A stretch of 9,382 nucleotides of DNA from Clostridiales bacterium UBA7011 (GCA_002449635.1 DJXF01000080.1:1-9382), one strand, 5' to 3'; positions 1-7,026 are shown, numbered from the stretch's first letter. Translations and numbers: made by a program. Notes: a model not told the origin generated them from the letters alone.

Positions 1-2057
1 TTCTTGCCGATGTCGTGGATGTCGCCCTTGACGGTTGCGAGGATGACCTTTTCCGCCTGCGGCGCTTCTCCGCCCGTCTGCGCCATGCACTGGCGGACAA
101 CCTCAAAGCCCTGCTGGGCGCATTCTGCCGAGCGAATGAGCTGCGGCAGGAAAATTTTGTTCTGTTCAAACAGATCGCCCACCAGGTCAAGCGCGGGAAT
201 CAGATGCTGCGCCACGACATCGAGCGGATCGTTTTCCTGCAGGAGTGCGCGCGTTGCGGCGGCGCAGTCCTCCCCCATGCCCTTGAGAATGGCGGTGCGA
301 ACGTCCGGCGCACCGGATGCGGAGGATTGGGCCGGCTTGGGCGCGTCCACCGGAACAGCATAGGTCTCAATATAGTGCGCGCTGCCCGGGTCGCGCTGAT
401 GCAGCAGATTGTGTACATCGACCGCCTGCATCATTTCGGGCACATTCGGGTTGATAATCGGAAAATCCAGCCCGTTTTCCAGCGCAATCGCGAGAAAATG
501 CGCATTGACCTTTACGCGCTGCGGCAGACCGAATGAAATATTCGACACGCCCAGGCAGGTTTTCACGCCCAGTTCCGCCTTGACTGCGCGCAGGGCCGCC
601 AGTGTGTTCATTGCGCCTGCCGGCTCGGCGGAGACGGTCAGCGTCAGACAGTCGATGGCAATGCGCTCCGGTCCGATGCCATATTCTGCCGCGCGAGCGA
701 CAATTTTTCGTGCGATGGCAATGCGGCCCTCTGCAGTCGGCGGAATACCCGCCTCGTCGAGCGTGAGGCCGACGACCATGGTGCCGTATTTGGCGGCGAG
801 CGGAAGAATCGCGCGCAGACTGACCTCTTCTCCGTTAACGGAATTGATGATCGGTATGCCGTTATAGCAGCGCAGCGCGGGCTCGAGCACGTCCGGGTTG
901 TTGGAATCCAGCTGGAGCGGCAGGTCGATGACGCTCTGCAGCTCTCTGGTGACCTCCAGCATCATTTCGCGCTCGTCGATACCCGGAAGTCCCACATTGA
1001 CGTCGAGCACATGTGCGCCGGCGTCCGCCTGCGAGATACCCTGCTCGATAATATAGTCGAGATCGTGCTCCTGCAGTGCCTGCTTGAAGCGTTTTTTGCC
1101 GGTGGGATTGATGCGCTCTCCGATGACACAGACACCGTCCACCGGCACATAGCGCGTGCCGGAGCACAGCGCGGACAAATGCTTTTGCTCCGGAAGCCGG
1201 AAGGTGCTCCGGTCGAGCACCGCGCGCATCCGGCGGATATACTCCGGCGTCGTACCGCAGCAGCCGCCGAAAATCGTAAAGCCGAGCGCGAGATAGTCCT
1301 GCGTGTATTGCGCAAACTGCTCCGGTGTGATGTCATACGAGAGGGAACCGGACGAGGCATCGGGCAGGCCGGCGTTCGGCTTGATAATCATCGGGACAGA
1401 GGTGACAGCGGCGAGCCGCTCGGCAATCGGGAGGATTTCCCGCGGACCGAGCGAACAGTTGATGCCGACAGCACTGACGCCGAGCCGCTCCAATGTGAGC
1501 GAAGCTGCCTCCGGCGGGACGCCGAGAAACGTGCGTCCGGTGGCCTCGTAGGTCATCGTTGCAAAAACCGGGAGATCGGTCAGCTCGCGCGCTGCGAGAA
1601 CAGCGGCGCGCACCTCGAGCAGATCGGTCATGGTTTCCAGATAAATCGCGTCCACGCCGCATGCCGCGCCGCAGCGAATCTGCCGCGCAAAAATCTGATA
1701 CGCCTCCTCAAACGGGAGGGTGCCGACAGGCGCGAGCAGCTCGCCGATCGGACCGACGTCCAGTGCGACAAATTCTGCGCCCGAGGCGCGCGCGTTGGCG
1801 ACAGCGGCGGCAATGATTTCCTCCACGGTGTGACCGCAGCCCGCGGTTTTCTTTTCGTTCGCACCAAAGGTGCAGGTAATCACCATGTCCGAGCCTGCTT
1901 CGACATAGCTTCGGTGGATGCCGGTGATGATCTCCGGATGGGTGAGATTCATCAGCTCGGGCAGTGCGCCCGCCGGCATACCGGCCTGCATGAGCATGGT
2001 GCCCATGCCGCCGTCAAGCATGAGAAATCTGCTGTTGATCCAGCTGTTAAGCTCCAC
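1..2057 (-). CDS. metH: Cobalamin-dependent methionine synthase (5'-complete, truncated by window edge)
   Basis: Transfers a methyl group from 5-methyltetrahydrofolate to homocysteine through enzyme-bound cobalamin, giving methionine and tetrahydrofolate in the cytoplasm. 685 residues are visible. The N-terminal homocysteine-binding barrel carries zinc ligands C201 (in GINCSLGP) and C266/C267 (in FGGCCGTT). The folate-binding barrel follows, with VIGERINPTGKKRF near residues 305-320. The four-helix cap comes next, and the cobalamin domain starts with GDIHDIGK, where H681 is the lower axial cobalt ligand. The gene leaves the window at that point, so the stop is not seen. I chose the GTG at 2055-2057 because it precedes the conserved barrel start (RFLMLDGGMGT) and has AGAAAGAGAGG (2066-2076) 8 nt upstream. 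It overlaps the upstream reactivation gene by 11 nt, suggesting translational coupling. The reactivation domain is a separate gene, so I expect a short MetH ending after the cobalamin domain (inferred). Confidence 0.96.
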   Translation of the reverse strand, partial: MELNSWINSRFLMLDGGMGTMLMQAGMPAGALPELMNLTHPEIITGIHRSYVEAGSDMVITCTFGANEKKTAGCGHTVEEIIAAAVANARASGAEFVALDVGPIGELLAPVGTLPFEEAYQIFARQIRCGAACGVDAIYLETMTDLLEVRAAVLAARELTDLPVFATMTYEATGRTFLGVPPEAASLTLERLGVSAVGINCSLGPREILPIAERLAAVTSVPMIIKPNAGLPDASSGSLSYDITPEQFAQYTQDYLALGFTIFGGCCGTTPEYIRRMRAVLDRSTFRLPEQKHLSALCSGTRYVPVDGVCVIGERINPTGKKRFKQALQEHDLDYIIEQGISQADAGAHVLDVNVGLPGIDEREMMLEVTRELQSVIDLPLQLDSNNPDVLEPALRCYNGIPIINSVNGEEVSLRAILPLAAKYGTMVVGLTLDEAGIPPTAEGRIAIARKIVARAAEYGIGPERIAIDCLTLTVSAEPAGAMNTLAALRAVKAELGVKTCLGVSNISFGLPQRVKVNAHFLAIALENGLDFPIINPNVPEMMQAVDVHNLLHQRDPGSAHYIETYAVPVDAPKPAQSSASGAPDVRTAILKGMGEDCAAATRALLQENDPLDVVAQHLIPALDLVGDLFEQNKIFLPQLIRSAECAQQGFEVVRQCMAQTGGEAPQAEKVILATVKGDIHDIGK

Positions 2058-2682
2058 AGTGTGTGCCTCTCTTTCTATAAGGACAGTCGGCGGACAGACC
2101 GCAGGTGCCGCAGCCGCGTGCGTGTCCGCTGACGGGATGAACAGAAATACCGAGCAGAGCGGTGACCGACTTGCGCGGCGTGAGGATATTGGTCGGTGTG
2201 ACAGACAGACCGATGCGGCGCGGTGCGTCACACAGCGTCAAAAGCTCCGGCTGAAGCGAAAGGGGAAGGTCTCCGTAGCCGGGCGAATAGCGGCCGGTGA
2301 GAAATCGCCCGGACTGTGTGATGGCTTCGCGGATTTCCGCCTCTGCCGCGTCGCACACCTTTTCGATGGCTTCGCCTGCCGCCGCATCGAGTGCAAGCGC
2401 GAGCAGCATACTGCGGTGCTCGGTCAGGCGGATTTCGCGGTCCACAGCGGCGCCGAGCGTGGCGCACAGCACAGCCATGCGGTCACAGCCCGCAAGATGG
2501 CGGCGAATGTCCTTTCCTGAGAGCGGCAGCGCATCGGGCGCACATTCCACCCATCTCCACCGCGGGGCGGCGAGCTGTTCCATGCGTGCAATCGCATGCT
2601 GTGCGGTCTGTGTGATGTGCGCGTCCTCGCCGCCGTGTCCCATGTAGCGCAGCACCTCGGATACATCGAGTTTCAGCTTCAT
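2047..2682 (-). CDS. Stand-alone methionine synthase reactivation (AdoMet-binding) domain protein
   Basis: A 211-residue protein resembling the vitamin B12-dependent methionine synthase activation domain, which in E. coli is the C-terminal part of MetH. Its expected role is reductive methylation of inactive cob(II)alamin on MetH with AdoMet as donor. The AdoMet-site signature appears as GRYSPGYGDLP (R131 to P140), followed by SVTPTNILTPRKSVTALLGI (160-179), which fits the conserved end of this family. The C-terminus holds C191, C194, C200 and C209 in a CGTCGLSADCPYR context, a cluster that E. coli MetH lacks. The electron donor is unknown. The start ATG overlaps the metF stop as ATGA (2679-2682) with no strong SD of its own, so translation is probably coupled to metF. 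The 3' end overlaps metH. Split genes of this kind are known in other bacteria such as Thermotoga. Assignment of the family is firm; the redox details are inference. Confidence 0.9.
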   Translation of the reverse strand: MKLKLDVSEVLRYMGHGGEDAHITQTAQHAIARMEQLAAPRWRWVECAPDALPLSGKDIRRHLAGCDRMAVLCATLGAAVDREIRLTEHRSMLLALALDAAAGEAIEKVCDAAEAEIREAITQSGRFLTGRYSPGYGDLPLSLQPELLTLCDAPRRIGLSVTPTNILTPRKSVTALLGISVHPVSGHARGCGTCGLSADCPYRKRGTHCGA

Positions 2683-3557
2683 GCGTTGTTCGTCGCCTCG
2701 AGAATTTTGCGGATGCGCATATAAATCAGGTGTGCCACGCGCGGATTGTTCATGGTGTACAGATGAATACCGTCCACACCGCTTGCAATCAGATCGATGA
2801 TCTGATCGACGGCATAGGCGATACCGGCGTCGAACAGCGCTTCGGGATTGTTTTCGTAGCGGGAGACCATGTGCGCGAACTTGCGCGGCAGGCTCGCGCC
2901 GCAGGTGGAGACCATGCGCTCAATCTGCGCCTTGTTGATGACCGGCATAATGCCCGCCTCAATCGGGACGGTGATGCCGGCCAGACGCATGCGGTCGAGA
3001 AACGCGTAAAAGTCGTTGTTGTCAAAAAACAGCTGGGAAATCAGATGGGTGGTGCCTGCCTCGATTTTCGGCCGCATGTTGGTGACGTCGGAAATGAGGT
3101 CATCCGATTCCGGATGTCCCTCCGGATAGCACGCGCCGCAGATGTCAAAGCCGCCGAAATCGGAGATAAACTGGGTCAGATCGCTCGCATAGCGAAAGTC
3201 GCCCGGAATGGGCAGCTCGGGATGCAGATCGCCGCGCAGCGCAAGGACATTTTCAATGCCGTTTTCGCGCAGCTCGGTGAGAATTTCCTCAGCCTGCCGG
3301 CGTGTCGTGTGAATCGCCGTCAGGTGGGCGAGCGGCTCGATGTGATAGGTATTTTTGAGGTCGGCGGAAATTTTTGCGGTCAGGCTGCCGGAGCCGGAGC
3401 CGCCCGCGCCATAGGTCACGCTGATGAAATCCGGCTCCAGATCACTCAGGCGCTCAATGGTGTCGTAAATGGTGTCGATTTTGCTGGTCTGTTTCGGCGG
3501 AAAAACCTCCAGAGAAAAGACCGTCTTTTTTGTGCGGAAAATATCTGAAATTTTCAT
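2679..3557 (-). CDS. metF: 5,10-methylenetetrahydrofolate reductase
   Basis: Reduces 5,10-methylene-THF to 5-methyl-THF with FAD as cofactor, supplying the methyl donor for MetH. The 292-residue length is normal for bacterial MetF. Visible hallmarks are SLEVFPPK with the catalytic-type glutamate E17, VTYGAGGSGSGS near 47-58, ENVLALRGD ending at the flavin-site aspartate D110, and a QLFFDNNDFYAFLDRM segment. The start ATG at 3555-3557 is preceded by AGGGG (3566-3570) at 8 nt spacing. It is the first gene of a three-gene minus-strand operon, with a 4-nt ATGA overlap to the next gene. I saw no SAM riboswitch, T-box or cobalamin riboswitch between it and its likely promoter. The reductant (NADH alone or with a partner protein) cannot be read from sequence; no MetV-like gene is visible in this window. 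Confidence 0.96.
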   Translation of the reverse strand: MKISDIFRTKKTVFSLEVFPPKQTSKIDTIYDTIERLSDLEPDFISVTYGAGGSGSGSLTAKISADLKNTYHIEPLAHLTAIHTTRRQAEEILTELRENGIENVLALRGDLHPELPIPGDFRYASDLTQFISDFGGFDICGACYPEGHPESDDLISDVTNMRPKIEAGTTHLISQLFFDNNDFYAFLDRMRLAGITVPIEAGIMPVINKAQIERMVSTCGASLPRKFAHMVSRYENNPEALFDAGIAYAVDQIIDLIASGVDGIHLYTMNNPRVAHLIYMRIRKILEATNNA

Positions 3558-3592
3558 GATGGAATCCCCTGTGGTTTACTAGTATTTTTCTT

Positions 3593-3621
3593 AGTATACC
3601 GCATCTGCTGTGAAAAAGCAA
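3593..3621 (-). promoter_or_regulatory. Candidate promoter of the metF operon
   Basis: On the minus strand a -10 element TATACT (plus-strand 3593-3598) lies 17 bp from a weak -35, TTGCTT (3616-3621). Transcription would start near 3586, leaving a leader of about 30 nt, too short for a riboswitch. The -10 is convincing and the -35 is poor, so an activator may be needed (inference). Confidence 0.5.
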
Positions 3622-3657
3622 AACAGAAAAAGGAATTTGCAAAAATATACGAATTCA

Positions 3658-3718
3658 CGAAATATTTCCGTGCGATTTGACAAAAAAACGGGCAGAAAAT
3701 CGAAATTTTTCGTGCGAT
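3658..3718. repeat. Two imperfect direct copies of an 18-19 bp element between divergent promoters
   Basis: Copy 1 at 3658-3676 is CGAAATATTTCCGTGCGAT and copy 2 at 3701-3718 is CGAAATTTTTCGTGCGAT. They differ by one substitution and one inserted base, and their starts are 43 bp apart. Each has a short AT-centred inverted repeat (CGAAAT...TTTCG) followed by GTGCGAT. They lie between the metF promoter and the rnj promoter, where a shared regulator would bind. No regulator is identified; operator function is inference from position and repetition. Confidence 0.5.
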
Positions 3719-3745
3719 ACAATCCGCGGAAAGCGTGCATACGGG

Positions 3746-3774
3746 TGTACATTTGTGCAAAACTATGGTATACT
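3746..3774 (+). promoter_or_regulatory. Candidate promoter of the ribonuclease J gene
   Basis: TGTACA (3746-3751), a 17-bp spacer, then TATACT (3769-3774). The start point would be near 3781, giving a leader of about 205 nt before the rnj start codon. A TTGACA at 3852-3857 has no acceptable -10 at the right distance. Confidence 0.55.
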
Positions 3775-3804
3775 GTGAGAAAGTTTTTGACGTTTGGCCG
3801 CTGA

Positions 3805-3969
3805 ATGATGTATTTGCGCGGCGTTCGGATAGATTTGAACACAAATTATTTTGACAATATTTTCGAAACACGGCGGCAGCATGCGGCAGTGCCCTGTCCG
3901 ATTCGGGGAGCATCTGTCTGCGGTGCCTGCTTCAGAGGTGAGGAAATGCAGCTGTCGTGTTGGATGTAA
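3805..3969 (+). CDS. Short leader ORF upstream of ribonuclease J (54 codons, or last 7 codons only)
   Basis: An open frame of 54 codons runs from ATG ATG at 3805 to TAA at 3967-3969, inside the predicted rnj leader. The first ATG has no SD and follows an in-frame TGA directly, so translation from it is doubtful. An internal ATG at 3946-3948 has AGAGGTG (3934-3940) at 5 nt spacing and would give the 7-residue peptide MQLSCWM. Its stop lies 20 nt before the rnj ATG, in a different frame. The long product has a CPIRGASVCGACF cysteine-containing stretch but I recognise no family. It does not resemble RpoY (YkzG), which precedes rnjA in Bacillus. It may be a translated regulatory uORF or chance; confidence is low. 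Confidence 0.25.
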   Translation: MMYLRGVRIDLNTNYFDNIFETRRQHAAVPCPIRGASVCGACFRGEEMQLSCWM

Positions 3970-3989
3970 AGGAAAGTGATACACGGATT

Positions 3990-5648
3990 ATGAAAGAAAA
4001 ACTGAAGATTATACCGCTGGGCGGACTCAACGAGATCGGCAAGAACATGACGGTTGTGGAGTACGGGCAGGATATTTTTGTGATTGACTGCGGACTGGCA
4101 TTTCCGGACAATGAAATGCTTGGCGTTGATCTGGTCATTCCGGACATCACCTATCTGCGGCGCCACAAGAACAAGGTGCGCGGCATTGTGATTACCCACG
4201 GACATGAGGACCATATCGGCGCGCTGCCGTATGTGCTCAAGGAGCTGAATGTTCCGGTGTACTGTACGCGTTTGGTCGCAGGCATCCTCAACTCCAAGTT
4301 TGAGGAGCACCGTATGCTCGGCAAGGTCCGCATCAACTGCGTCAAAGCGGGCGATCACATTCGCCTCGGCTGCTTCAACATCGAGCTGATTCACACCAAT
4401 CACTCGATTGCGGATGCCGTTGCGCTGGCGATTCGCACGCCGCTCGGAACGATCATTCACACCGGCGATTTCAAGATTGATGCGACACCGGTTTCGGGTG
4501 AAATGATTGACCTGACCCGCTTCGGCGAGCTGGGCAAAGAAGGCGTGCTGGCGCTGATGAGCGATTCGACCAATGTTGAGCGTTCGGGCTTTACGCCGAG
4601 CGAGATGGAGGTCGGAAAGACCTTTGAGGCGCAGTTCAAGGGCTGCGATCAGCGCATTGTCATTGCCACGTTTGCCTCGAACATTTACCGCGTGCAGCAG
4701 GTCATCGACGCAGCCGCGCACCACGGGCGAAAGGTTGCCATCTGCGGACGCAGCATGGAGAACATCGCGCGCGTTGCGATGGAGCTGGGCTATCTGAGTG
4801 TGCCGAAAAATGTGCTCATCGAGCTCTCGGACATCAACCGCTATCCCAAGAGCAAGGTGGTTATCGTGTGCACCGGCTCGCAGGGCGAGGCGATGAGTGC
4901 GCTGTACCGCATGGCATTTTCCGCGCACAAGCAGGTGGAGATCGGTCCGGGGGATAAAATTATTATCTCGGCGTCCGCCATTCCGGGCAATGAAAAATCG
5001 GTCACCAAAATGATCAACGAGCTGAGCAAGAAGGGCGCAGACGTCGTCTATGACCGCTCTGCCATTATTCACGTTTCCGGACATGCCTGCTGCGAAGAGC
5101 TCAAACTGATGCTCGCGCTCGTCAAGCCGAAGTACTTTATTCCGGTACACGGCGAATACCGCATGCTGCGCCGGCACGGTGAACTCGCCGTACAGACCGG
5201 CGTCAATCCGCGCCATGTCATTATTTCCGACATCGGCCGCCCGATTGAAATTACGGCAAAGGCCGCACGTCTGGCCAATCCGGTTCCTGCCGGCAAGGTT
5301 CTGGTCGATGGGTTCGGCATCGGTGATGTCGGCACAGCCGTACTGCGCGACCGAAAGCACCTCTCGGAGGATGGCCTGCTGGTTGTTGTTGTCACACTTG
5401 ACAGCGAAAGCGGACTGGTCATTGCAGGTCCGGATATTGTCTCCCGCGGATTCATTTATGTAAAGGAAGCGGAGAACCTCATGGAAGAGCTGCGCCGCAT
5501 CTCACAGCGTGCGCTTGACCGCTGCATTGATGAAGACATCCGCGACTGGACTACGATAAAAGCAAATGTCAAAAACGATCTGTCAGAATTCCTGTACAGA
5601 AAAACCAAGCGCAGTCCGATGATTCTTCCGGTTATTATGGAAATCTGA
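3990..5648 (+). CDS. rnj: Ribonuclease J (5'-exo/endoribonuclease)
   Basis: A metallo-beta-lactamase/beta-CASP nuclease that degrades and matures mRNA and rRNA in Gram-positive bacteria, acting on 5'-monophosphate ends and internally. With the ATG at 3990 it is 552 residues, the usual RNase J length. The N-terminus reads KLKIIPLGGLNEIGKN. The zinc motif THGHEDHIG gives H70, H72, D74 and H75. HTGDFKID and LMSDSTNVERSGFTPSE follow, then the beta-CASP segment with KVAICGRSMENIARV, the C-terminal PKYFIPVHGEYRMLRRH and the accessory C-terminal domain. The frame also opens 11 codons upstream at a GTG (3957, 563 residues). I prefer 3990 because family homology begins right after it. Neither start has an ideally spaced SD: AAAGGA at 3968-3973 is 16 nt from the ATG. 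Whether it is J1 or J2 cannot be told from the window; only one copy is present. Confidence 0.95.
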   Translation: MKEKLKIIPLGGLNEIGKNMTVVEYGQDIFVIDCGLAFPDNEMLGVDLVIPDITYLRRHKNKVRGIVITHGHEDHIGALPYVLKELNVPVYCTRLVAGILNSKFEEHRMLGKVRINCVKAGDHIRLGCFNIELIHTNHSIADAVALAIRTPLGTIIHTGDFKIDATPVSGEMIDLTRFGELGKEGVLALMSDSTNVERSGFTPSEMEVGKTFEAQFKGCDQRIVIATFASNIYRVQQVIDAAAHHGRKVAICGRSMENIARVAMELGYLSVPKNVLIELSDINRYPKSKVVIVCTGSQGEAMSALYRMAFSAHKQVEIGPGDKIIISASAIPGNEKSVTKMINELSKKGADVVYDRSAIIHVSGHACCEELKLMLALVKPKYFIPVHGEYRMLRRHGELAVQTGVNPRHVIISDIGRPIEITAKAARLANPVPAGKVLVDGFGIGDVGTAVLRDRKHLSEDGLLVVVVTLDSESGLVIAGPDIVSRGFIYVKEAENLMEELRRISQRALDRCIDEDIRDWTTIKANVKNDLSEFLYRKTKRSPMILPVIMEI

Positions 5649-5764
5649 TTGCACCCGATTCTATCCGATGCAGACAAAGCCGCTGATACTGCTTTTCGCG
5701 GATGGCAAATAGAAGGTTGTGCCGCATGGCAGACCAAAAAAACAAAAACAGGATAAGAAAAAAG

Positions 5765-5802
5765 ACCGCTTTTCTCCAGTCTTCGGGCAGGGGAAAAGCG
5801 GT
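5765..5802 (-). terminator. Intrinsic terminator, mainly minus strand
   Basis: A 13-bp stem (5765-5777 with 5790-5802, one T-G pair) has a 12-nt loop. Read on the minus strand it is followed by TCTTTTTTC, a good U-tract, so it backs up termination of the rpsF-ssb-rpsR operon. On the plus strand the tail is only TTTT, so it is weaker for rnj. Confidence 0.8.
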
Positions 5803-5843
5803 TTTCGCATGGATGAGGGGACAGGGGCGGAATGGTGCAACAA

Positions 5844-5871
5844 AAAAAGACACACCGGAGTGTGTCTTTTT
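5844..5871. terminator. Bidirectional intrinsic terminator between rnj and rpsR
   Basis: A perfect 12-bp stem, AAAAAGACACAC with GTGTGTCTTTTT, has a CGGA tetraloop. It ends in a T-tract on both strands, as expected between convergent genes: rnj from the left, rpsR from the right, whose stop codon is about 25 bp away. Confidence 0.85.
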
Positions 5872-5895
5872 CGGTATCCTGTTTTTTTTGTCAGA

Positions 5896-6147
5896 TTACT
5901 CCGCTGTGTACGGCAGCATTGCGATGTGACGGGCACGCTTGATTGCCTCAGTCAGCTGACGCTGATGCTTTGCGCAGGTGCCGGTCATTCTGCGGGGCAG
6001 AATCTTGCCGCGCTCAGACATATATCTCTTGAGCTTGGCGACATCCTTATAATCAATAGCCTCGACCTTGTCTACGCAGAAGGAGCAAACCTTTCTGCGG
6101 CGGCGGCCGCCGCGGTTCGGGCGATATTCTCTCTTTTCTTCAGCCAT
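5896..6147 (-). CDS. rpsR: 30S ribosomal protein S18
   Basis: Small-subunit protein that pairs with S6 on the 16S rRNA platform. It has 83 residues, with a basic N-terminal tail (RPNRGGRRRRK) and the conserved core ending SERGKILPRRMTGTCAKHQRQLTEAIKRARHIA. C21, C24, C58 and H61 form a possible zinc site, so this looks like the zinc-binding (C+) type of S18. The start ATG at 6145-6147 follows AAGGAGGTT (6154-6162) at 6 nt. It is the last gene of the rpsF-ssb-rpsR operon, 24 nt after ssb and directly before two terminators. S6 and S18 are encoded together, which supports balanced synthesis. Confidence 0.97.
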   Translation of the reverse strand: MAEEKREYRPNRGGRRRRKVCSFCVDKVEAIDYKDVAKLKRYMSERGKILPRRMTGTCAKHQRQLTEAIKRARHIAMLPYTAE

Positions 6148-6171
6148 TGTCGTAACCTCCTTATTCGGTAA

Positions 6172-6657
6172 TCAGAACGGAACCTCACCGTCATCATCGG
6201 AAATCTCACTGAAATCCGAGTCGCTCGTGGGCATATCAAAGCTGGGAGCGGGATGAGAGGGAGCAGAAGGCTGCTGGGGTGCAGCATAAGAATCCGTGTA
6301 ACCACCCTGATAGCCGCTGTTGGACTCGCGGGATTTCTTGGATTCGCCGAACTGAACCTCATCTGCGACAACTTCGACAGATGTGCGGTTGTTTCCGTTT
6401 TTGTCTTGCCAGCGCCTTGTCTGGATGCTTCCGACTACAACGATCATCATGCCCTTTGTGAACCACTGAGAGACAAACTCTGCTGTGCGTCTCCAGGCAA
6501 CAATGTCGATAAAGTCCGTGATGCGCTCTCGATTGGAACCGCTGTAATTGCGTTCTACAGCGATCGAGAAGCTGACAACCGGTACATTACCGTTCGGTGT
6601 GTAGCGAAGCTCGGGGTCACGGGTGAGGCGACCCATAAGAATTGCTTTGTTCAGCAT
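6172..6657 (-). CDS. ssb: Single-stranded DNA-binding protein
   Basis: Binds single-stranded DNA during replication, repair and recombination and recruits partner proteins. It has 161 residues. The OB-fold occupies about residues 1-110, with MLNKAILMGRLTRDPELRYT at the start, FIDIVAWRRTAEFVSQWFTKG in the middle and VEVVADEVQFGESK at the end. The linker that follows is rich in Ser, Pro, Gln and Gly. The acidic tip DDDGEVPF at the C-terminus is the usual docking peptide for partner proteins, so the protein is complete. The ATG at 6655-6657 lies 15 nt after the rpsF stop, with only a modest SD (GGTGA). Its place between rpsF and rpsR is the standard bacterial arrangement and marks this as the housekeeping SSB, not a phage or plasmid paralogue. 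Confidence 0.97.
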   Translation of the reverse strand: MLNKAILMGRLTRDPELRYTPNGNVPVVSFSIAVERNYSGSNRERITDFIDIVAWRRTAEFVSQWFTKGMMIVVVGSIQTRRWQDKNGNNRTSVEVVADEVQFGESKKSRESNSGYQGGYTDSYAAPQQPSAPSHPAPSFDMPTSDSDFSEISDDDGEVPF

Positions 6658-6672
6658 ATTCCGTCACCAGCC

Positions 6673-6966
6673 TTAGTCTCTGGAAATGATGATGGAACGC
6701 ATAACGCCATCGGTGATCTTGTAGACACGATCAAGCTCAGCCGGGAAAGACGGCAGAGACTCGAACTGGATCAGCGTGTAGTAGCCTTCACGAAGATCAT
6801 TGATCTCGTATGCCATTCTGCGCTTGCCCCAGTCGTCCACGGACTCAATGGTACCGTGCTTTTCGATCAGAGTCTTGAACTTCTCAACGATTCCAGCGAT
6901 TGCTTCCTCACCGAGATTCGGGTTGACAATGAAGATTGTCTCGTACTTACCATTTACCTTTGCCAA
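6673..6966 (-). CDS. rpsF: 30S ribosomal protein S6
   Basis: Small-subunit protein that forms a heterodimer with S18. With the chosen start it has 97 residues, beginning MAKVNGKYETIFIVNPNL and containing DDWGKRRMAYEINDLREGYY, the signature region of S6. The frame continues upstream to an ATG at 7014, but I chose the TTG at 6964-6966. It has a very strong SD, AGGAGGTG (6973-6980), at 6 nt spacing, and the S6 family begins there. The upstream ATG also overlaps the leader hairpin and lies almost at the predicted transcription start. Automatic annotation may wrongly add 16 residues. It is the first gene of the operon, so a weak TTG start here may help set the level of S6 (inference). Confidence 0.95.
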   Translation of the reverse strand: MAKVNGKYETIFIVNPNLGEEAIAGIVEKFKTLIEKHGTIESVDDWGKRRMAYEINDLREGYYTLIQFESLPSFPAELDRVYKITDGVMRSIIISRD

Positions 6967-6991
6967 TTTCAGCACCTCCTTTTGGACGTTG

Positions 6992-7012
6992 GCCCACACC
7001 CTTTGTGTGAGC
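6992..7012 (-). promoter_or_regulatory. Hairpin in the rpsF leader, candidate S6:S18 autoregulatory site
   Basis: In the minus-strand transcript GCTCACAC pairs with GTGTGGGC (8 bp, one T-G pair) around an AAAGG loop, 11 nt upstream of the SD. rpsF leaders in many bacteria carry an S6:S18-binding structure with a conserved CCG. I see no CCG in this leader, so it is either a divergent form or a simple stabilising hairpin. Confidence 0.4.
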
Positions 7013-7026
7013 AAGGATACCTTTTT

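Noticed and set aside
1011..2132. Long plus-strand open frame of 373 codons
   Set aside because: It lies antisense to metH and the reactivation gene, which show clear family motifs. The product is rich in Arg, Gly and Ala, as expected for a shadow frame in GC-rich coding DNA.
2730..3548. 272-codon plus-strand open frame opposite metF
   Set aside because: Antisense shadow of metF, which carries all MetF signatures in the other strand.
3558..3600. SAM or cobalamin riboswitch upstream of metF
   Set aside because: The leader from the likely promoter is about 30 nt, too short, and I found no conserved SAM-box or B12-box sequence anywhere in 3558-3960 on the minus strand.
3957..3989. GTG 3957 as the ribonuclease J start
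   Set aside because: It adds 11 residues (MLDVKESDTRI) before the point where family similarity begins, and the nearest SD is 13-16 nt away. It remains possible, but ATG 3990 is preferred.
3846..5360. 504-codon minus-strand open frame opposite ribonuclease J
   Set aside because: The plus strand encodes an unmistakable RNase J with intact zinc motifs. The opposite frame has no recognisable domain, no SD and the shadow-type composition.
6967..7014. ATG 7014 as the rpsF start, giving 16 extra residues
   Set aside because: It overlaps the leader hairpin and lies only a few nt from the predicted transcription start, while TTG 6966 has an excellent SD and matches the S6 N-terminus.
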